The notes under the pieces are model-generated. The model searched no databases, was not told the DNA's origin, and was given only the letters and a program-made list of their open reading frames with translations. The position numbers and the translations under genes are program-made. Below are positions 14,662-19,734 of a stretch of 19,734 nucleotides of DNA, one piece after another (position 1 is the stretch's first letter; each line of letters starts with the position of its first letter). Source of the DNA: Deferribacterales bacterium (GTDB lineage Bacteria > Chrysiogenota > Deferribacteres > Deferribacterales > JAISNW01); the NCBI GenBank assembly GCA_025997275.1, contig BNUJ01000017.1:1-19734 (forward strand). Direction: 5' to 3'.

Positions 14662-14707
14662 AAACAAGCGAGAACGTGAGAACTAAACCCTTTTGAGGCT
14701 AAAACAA
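14662..14707 (-). repeat. 46-bp direct repeat copy A, mirror
   Basis: Mirror of 5028-5073, overlapping the stop of the membrane-protein gene. Confidence 0.8.
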
Positions 14708-15388
14708 CGTTTTCAGAAACTTCCAAACTAGCCATAGCGTGAGTAATGATATTATAAGTGCCGTTAGGACGAACGACACCACTGCATTTACAAACTGGGC
14801 AGAGATATACTCAACCCCGCGTTTAGATATATCTAATAAAAACCTAGCCTTTCCAGTAATGCCGTCATATTGTTCAAGCTCCGACTGGGCAGTCTCATAT
14901 TCAGCTACCATAATGTTATTATGCACCGCTTGGGATACCGCCACCGATACAGGCACACCCACTGCTGCAAACACCCCCACTAGAACAAGCGATGCGGCAA
15001 TTTTTGCGAACCGTCTGCTAGCCGTCCACACCGCTATGGTGAGAGCCAAAAGTGCAACGGGGATAATAAACTTGAATGCCAGCTTGCCCCCAAAGAGCAA
15101 CAGAATCTTTTCCAAGCTGAGCGCAACTGATGCCGCTAGAAAGAGCCGTGCAAATGTGGCAAACACGTCACTGATAGTTGATGCGGCAGTTGCAAGTGCA
15201 CCGAATAGTCCAGCTACAGCAAGCCTAGCTGTCAGAAAGTCTTGCAAACCCTGATAAGAATCTGCGCCAGATAAAAACGGTGCTAGGACAAAAAATGAAA
15301 CGAGTGCAAGCACCACGCATACGCCTACAACTAGTAGCTTATGCACCGTTAATAGCTTATCAAATATATCAGATTTAACTTCATCCAT
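14699..15388 (-). CDS. Unrecognised multi-pass membrane protein, mirror copy
   Basis: Identical to 4347-5036. The start is at 15388, with GGAGG 10 nt upstream on the minus strand. Confidence 0.75.
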   Translation of the reverse strand: MDEVKSDIFDKLLTVHKLLVVGVCVVLALVSFFVLAPFLSGADSYQGLQDFLTARLAVAGLFGALATAASTISDVFATFARLFLAASVALSLEKILLLFGGKLAFKFIIPVALLALTIAVWTASRRFAKIAASLVLVGVFAAVGVPVSVAVSQAVHNNIMVAEYETAQSELEQYDGITGKARFLLDISKRGVEYISAQFVNAVVSFVLTALIISLLTLWLVWKFLKTLF

Positions 15389-16091
15389 ATATGCTGCGCC
15401 TCCGTCTGCTACCTTTGTGTTCAAATGGCGGCGGGTCTGTGACCTCAACCACCCTGCCGTGTTCTAAAACTGCCATTCTATCCGCATAAGATGCCACCTC
15501 TGGAGAATGTGTTACCACTACAAGGGTGCTGCCGGTGCTATGCAAATGCTTGAATATATCCATCACTAAATCTTCATTAGTTTCGTCTAGGTTGCCAGTC
15601 GGCTCGTCTGCCAGTATCAGTTTCGGGTAGTTTATAAGTGCCCGTGCAATGCACACACGTTGCTGTTCGCCGCCTGATAGCTGACTCGGCAGGTGGTGCA
15701 CCCGCGCACCTAGCCCTACGCGCTCAAGGGCGGCAAAAGCCTCAGCCTCGCCGACCATACTGTGATAATACTGCGCTAGCATAACGTTTTCAAGTGCAGT
15801 TAGATATGATACTAAATGAAACTGCTGAAATATAAGCCCTATCTTATCACGGCGCACCGCCGTTAGGTCAGCCTCACTGCCCTTTGAGGTGTCTTGTCCG
15901 TCTAGTATGACAGAACCACTGGTAGGTTTAGCCATACAGCCTATAATGTTCATCATAGTAGTTTTGCCTGAGCCTGATGGTCCCATTATGGCAAGCCACT
16001 GTCCCGCCTTGACCTCTAAATTAACGTTATAGAGTGCCTGAACATCGCTACCATATAGCACTGAAACACCTTTTAATTCCAACATATTCAT
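15381..16091 (-). CDS. ABC transporter ATP-binding protein, mirror copy
   Basis: Identical to 3644-4354, with all nucleotide-binding motifs intact. Confidence 0.92.
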   Translation of the reverse strand: MNMLELKGVSVLYGSDVQALYNVNLEVKAGQWLAIMGPSGSGKTTMMNIIGCMAKPTSGSVILDGQDTSKGSEADLTAVRRDKIGLIFQQFHLVSYLTALENVMLAQYYHSMVGEAEAFAALERVGLGARVHHLPSQLSGGEQQRVCIARALINYPKLILADEPTGNLDETNEDLVMDIFKHLHSTGSTLVVVTHSPEVASYADRMAVLEHGRVVEVTDPPPFEHKGSRRRRSIYG

Positions 16092-16092
16092 A

Positions 16093-17262
16093 TTATTCCC
16101 CTTTCAACACTATAGCAGGTTCTATCTTTATTGCTATGCGGGCGGGCAAAAGCGAAGCTATAATAGCTATAAGCATTGATGATAACAATGTTGCTAGTAT
16201 TAGCAAGGGATATGTGCCTATTGCCCGTCCGAAGATACTCATAGCTACGGCATAAGCAAAGACTTGCCCTAGAATACTACCCAGCAAACCACCCGCTAGC
16301 CCTAATAATGCACTCTCCCCTAAAAACTCCATCATTACGTTTATATTTTTTGCCCCGAGTGCCTTTTTAAGTCCAATCTCATTTTTGCGCTCCATAACAA
16401 TCGCCATCATCGTAGTCGCCACACATATCATAGTAAGTGCTAACACTATAATGGTGACTAGATAGACAAGTGCTTGCAGTTTGTCAAGGACAACCGTTTC
16501 AGACTGGGCAACACGTTTCACCAGCTGCGGGGTAATATTTGGTGCGGCTTGCATGAGCTGTGTGCTGATTTTTTCCAGCTCGTCAGACTGGGCAACAATG
16601 CTTAACTCCACAATATCAGCCGTCCAGTTGTCCCCAAGCATAGCATATACGAATCCGTCCTCAACGCCGCCAGTCTTCACGATGCCCACTACCCCAACGC
16701 TGCGTCCAAGCTCAGGCAAGTCAACTATATCAACTATATTTAGCAACATATATTCTGCCACATCACTACCTAGCACTATTTCGTTTGCCGCTCTAGGCAG
16801 TCTGCCTGTGAACTGCCAATATGGATTAGTCTGTTGCACCTGCGAAAAATCAGTCTGAACAAGGGTAATCGGCAAGCTGTTCATACTAACAGAACTATAT
16901 TTGTAGGGCGTTATTCCAACAATGCTTAGCGGTGGCAGTTTAGCGAGTGCTGCATCAAGTTCAGCTTCGCTAATGTTTTCTATCACCATATTGGCACCGT
17001 AGGAGCGAAACTCACGCCCTAGCTGGCGTGGCATATCGTAATAGATAGCTACCATTCCATAAAGAACGGTTGCTCCCACTGATATTGCCAGCAGTGCCAC
17101 AAGCATTCGCCCGAAACGCCGCATTAAGGAGCTGATGAGCATTGAAAATACGAACTTGAACTGCCTGCCGCGCTTAGTACGTCCAGCACATGCGGAGTGC
17201 CTAGCATGGCTATGATGTGCATGGTGATGATTATGGTGAGTATGCCTGCGTTTAGCGTCCAT
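16093..17262 (-). CDS. MacB/FtsX-type permease with His-rich N-terminus, mirror copy
   Basis: Identical to 2473-3642, including the ten-histidine leader. Confidence 0.85.
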   Translation of the reverse strand: MDAKRRHTHHNHHHAHHSHARHSACAGRTKRGRQFKFVFSMLISSLMRRFGRMLVALLAISVGATVLYGMVAIYYDMPRQLGREFRSYGANMVIENISEAELDAALAKLPPLSIVGITPYKYSSVSMNSLPITLVQTDFSQVQQTNPYWQFTGRLPRAANEIVLGSDVAEYMLLNIVDIVDLPELGRSVGVVGIVKTGGVEDGFVYAMLGDNWTADIVELSIVAQSDELEKISTQLMQAAPNITPQLVKRVAQSETVVLDKLQALVYLVTIIVLALTMICVATTMMAIVMERKNEIGLKKALGAKNINVMMEFLGESALLGLAGGLLGSILGQVFAYAVAMSIFGRAIGTYPLLILATLLSSMLIAIIASLLPARIAIKIEPAIVLKGE

Positions 17263-18496
17263 GCAACACCTCTGCGGGGTGCAGTTTTAGAATCATCTTG
17301 CTTGCTGGCAGTGAGCCGAAAAGCGTTACAACTAATGTCATCGCCACAACCAGCGGAATAACTACTAGCTTTGGTTCAGTCCACATACCAAACACCGACT
17401 GCCCCACAATTTGCGCAAATATTAGCCCCAGTCCGTAGCCGACCAGTCCGCCAGCAAATGTAGCCGACAGCACCTCAACAAATACCGCCATAGATACCTG
17501 AAAATCATTCGCTCCAAGTGCCTTCAATAGTGCCAGCTCTGTGCTACGCTCCAGTACATTAGCAGTAACAAGGTTTGATATACCAAGCACGGAGCATAAG
17601 AGGCTTAAAATAGTTAGCAATAGCATTAAAAGTTGTATTTTTGATAATATTGCCCCCTCAGATTGCGATACTTGCATCACCTGTTTAACCCTAGCTTGCG
17701 GCAACACCTCCTCTAGCTGATATGCTATAGCACTGATATACGCTGTGCAATACCACGTGTCCCACTCTGTAGTCGTCAGACTGCGCGGGTCGGTTGCTGC
17801 CCTGCGAGAAAGCTCGTTTTCAGGGGTCGTTAACGCACTCACCGATATATAGCTAATACGTCCAACGTTGTTTGTTAATTTGCCGACAATCTCTATCGGA
17901 GCGAAAGCCTTGTCTGAATCGCTATCGCCAGAATCTATTATCCCTACAATAAGCAAGTCGCCGAGTTGAGCACCTATATTTAAGTCTAGTTTATTTGCTA
18001 GACGCTTGCCTAGTGCAACTTCACTGTTATTGTCATCAGGCAACCGCCCAGATACGCTCCACCAAGATTTAAGCCCTACAATACCAGCATCTACGCTATC
18101 ACCAGTGGGCAAATCTATATGACGGGCAAACCATGTGCCTATTAGTGGCACGTCTTCACTACCAATAGTTATATTAGTGTCTAAAAATGGGGCAAAATCT
18201 ACTATATTGTGCGCCCAGAATATCTCTTTTACCCTAAAAACATCATCATAAGGCAGATATTGATTAGCCTTTGTGTCGCCAGCATTGTAAAGGTCTGCTA
18301 ATATTGAAGAAGTTTTAGGCATAACGGTCAGGTTTGCCCCATAAGCCTTTAACTCTTGATTGATTTTGTCGCCCATATCAAACATCACATTCAACATAGC
18401 AGTAGCAAGCGACACCCCAAGTGCCATAGTCAGGGCGAGCATTGCAAGGGAACGGTTCCTGCGCATAAGTGCCGCAAATAATGCCCTAAAAAACAT
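17252..18496 (-). CDS. MacB/FtsX-type permease, first of pair, mirror copy
   Basis: Identical to 1239-2483. Confidence 0.85.
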   Translation of the reverse strand: MFFRALFAALMRRNRSLAMLALTMALGVSLATAMLNVMFDMGDKINQELKAYGANLTVMPKTSSILADLYNAGDTKANQYLPYDDVFRVKEIFWAHNIVDFAPFLDTNITIGSEDVPLIGTWFARHIDLPTGDSVDAGIVGLKSWWSVSGRLPDDNNSEVALGKRLANKLDLNIGAQLGDLLIVGIIDSGDSDSDKAFAPIEIVGKLTNNVGRISYISVSALTTPENELSRRAATDPRSLTTTEWDTWYCTAYISAIAYQLEEVLPQARVKQVMQVSQSEGAILSKIQLLMLLLTILSLLCSVLGISNLVTANVLERSTELALLKALGANDFQVSMAVFVEVLSATFAGGLVGYGLGLIFAQIVGQSVFGMWTEPKLVVIPLVVAMTLVVTLFGSLPASKMILKLHPAEVLHGR

Positions 18497-18498
18497 AA

Positions 18499-19734
18499 TT
18501 ACGAAAACCTATATTCATGTTCAATAAGCATATCAACATCTATGACTAGCTTACCATCTGCTATGGTGAACTTAAAAGGAACTGGATTGCACCCACCCGC
18601 AAGTCCTATGGTGGAGATATTCATAACAACATCACACATCTTGCAGATTATTTGCCCGCTCCGCTCGTAATAGCCAGCTATCCCGCACACTTCGCAAGCA
18701 TCAAGCCCTACGCCATAGCCAGATTTAGGCTTTTTAATCACGATAAAGTGCACCTGAACGCCATTTGCAGTAGTATAGCTGTATCTGTGCAGGTGCATAT
18801 CCTCAAGCTCTTCCAGCGGTATGATAAGCTGCCCATCTATAGCCTCAATAGCCACAGGGGGCGATATCATAACCTCTTTATTGTTTAGGTAGGAACAACC
18901 TACCACAAAGAAACCGCCTATTAAAAGGAACACACAGGACGTTCTGCACCAGCGAGCAGCAAGCGCACTTGCGGCTACCTTTTTACGCACTTCTGCAGGG
19001 TTAGCACCATTAAAGACGCGTCCGCGCATGCCATGCAGTGCAATGAGCGATGCTACTACCCCCAATGCAACAATTGCTATGAAAAATAATCCCTCTATAC
19101 TGCTAAAAAGCATTGCCATAGCCATTATAAAGCCATCCATAGACAAGAAGCCCTGTCCCAGTAAGATATAGACGAGCGATAAAAGTTGCTTGAACATTAA
19201 TATAACAAGTGCTGACAAAAAGACGACAAGCACCGCCCTGTCAGACAAGTTCACAGATGCCCTGTAGAGCGAATAGGCTGCCCACCTGATAACAACAAGG
19301 GCTATTATATAGCCCAATATGCGTAGCATATATGCACTGCTAAATACGCTGTCTAGGTCAGAGGCAAACTCCACAGGGAACATAAATATATCGGGCAGAT
19401 AATATGCCGCAAGGAACAGGAAAAAGATGTGCACAGCCCCGTGTCTTATACCTCTGCTTGATAAAAGTCCCGTAGCAATAGCAAGTTCTGATAATATTAG
19501 CGGAATCATAACTGCTAAATCGTAATATTCGCGGACGAGCGAAAAACGGGTGAATGTGTGCAATATGGCAAATAGCAGTGCTAGTTTAATACCAAACAGA
19601 GTTACACGTCTTGTCGCTATTTTCATAAACAGTCCATGCTTGTTCGCAGAATGATGGTGATGCCTACTAGTAGCAAATAAATCCCGATGCCCCGCCTCCG
19701 AATGAATAACAGCAAGAAACAGTGCCACCAGCAG
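18499..19734 (-). CDS. DUF2318-like membrane protein, 5' partial, mirror copy
   Basis: Identical to 1-1236. It is cut at the right window edge at exactly the same base as its twin is cut at the left edge. Confidence 0.75.
   Translation of the reverse strand: MLVALFLAVIHSEAGHRDLFATSRHHHHSANKHGLFMKIATRRVTLFGIKLALLFAILHTFTRFSLVREYYDLAVMIPLILSELAIATGLLSSRGIRHGAVHIFFLFLAAYYLPDIFMFPVEFASDLDSVFSSAYMLRILGYIIALVVIRWAAYSLYRASVNLSDRAVLVVFLSALVILMFKQLLSLVYILLGQGFLSMDGFIMAMAMLFSSIEGLFFIAIVALGVVASLIALHGMRGRVFNGANPAEVRKKVAASALAARWCRTSCVFLLIGGFFVVGCSYLNNKEVMISPPVAIEAIDGQLIIPLEELEDMHLHRYSYTTANGVQVHFIVIKKPKSGYGVGLDACEVCGIAGYYERSGQIICKMCDVVMNISTIGLAGGCNPVPFKFTIADGKLVIDVDMLIEHEYRFS

Larger units (their letters stand above)
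9969..19734. repeat. Right arm of the 9.77-kb inverted repeat
   Basis: Mirror image of 1-9766. It runs exactly to the right window edge, as the left arm runs exactly to the left edge, so neither arm has unique flanking sequence. An assembly graph would give this if a single arm were traversed twice through one inverted junction. A real duplication would usually show unique sequence beyond at least one arm. Confidence 0.97.

Noticed and set aside
1..19734. Composite transposon or insertion element with long inverted repeats
   Set aside because: No transposase, terminal repeats or target duplications were seen. The repeated arms contain ordinary gene sets and meet inside a broken gene.

Overview
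The window is one long inverted repeat. Bases 1-9766 (left arm) reappear in reverse complement as 9969-19734 (right arm), with x mapping to 19735-x. A 202-base unpaired centre (9767-9968) separates the arms. Every gene in the left arm therefore has a mirrored twin with the same protein sequence. Only about 9.97 kb of the sequence is unique. The centre of symmetry lies inside a cyclophilin-type peptidyl-prolyl isomerase (PPIase) gene: the right copy is nearly full length and the left copy has lost its N-terminal half. The arms end at the same base at both edges, and the fold-back point cuts one gene. The likeliest cause is a chimeric inverted duplication from amplification, library preparation or assembly; a real palindromic replicon end or fold-back duplication is possible. 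The unique gene content should be read once.

Organism: bacterial, with operons, Shine-Dalgarno sites and sigma70-like promoters. G+C is moderate-to-low by eye, and ATA (Ile), CTA and TAG words are frequent. A periplasmic-type metal-import ABC system and a secreted protein suggest a Gram-negative-type envelope. I cannot name the lineage. No rRNA, tRNA, transposase or CRISPR array was seen.

Layout of the unique sequence (left-arm coordinates). (1) 1-5036, + strand: a tight operon resembling the ABC part of the P19/FTR1-type iron-uptake clusters known from Campylobacter and uropathogenic E. coli. It holds a 5'-truncated polytopic membrane protein with a CxxC...CxxC C-terminal domain (DUF2318-like), two MacB/FtsX-type permeases (the second with ten histidines in its first 22 residues), their ATPase, and an unrecognised multi-pass membrane protein. 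The FTR1 permease and P19 protein would be expected upstream, outside the window. (2) 5028-5649: a hicAB-type cassette with intact hicB but a frameshifted, cut-down hicA, bounded by 46-bp imperfect direct repeats. (3) 5632-7995: an XRE regulator diverging from a PD-(D/E)xK nuclease with an HsdR-N-like fold, followed by a possible 21-codon ORF and a secreted protein of unknown function. (4) 8072-8607: a complete YoeB-type toxin-antitoxin pair with its promoter. (5) 8608-9022: a gene-poor stretch with a strong promoter and several hairpins, a candidate non-coding RNA. (6) 9023-9766 on the minus strand, continued by the centre: the PPIase with a Lys/Ala-rich tail, and a small one-pass membrane protein downstream of it.

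The operon in (1) looks like conserved housekeeping or virulence-type metal transport. Parts (2)-(4) look like an accessory island of stability and defence genes between that operon and the PPIase.
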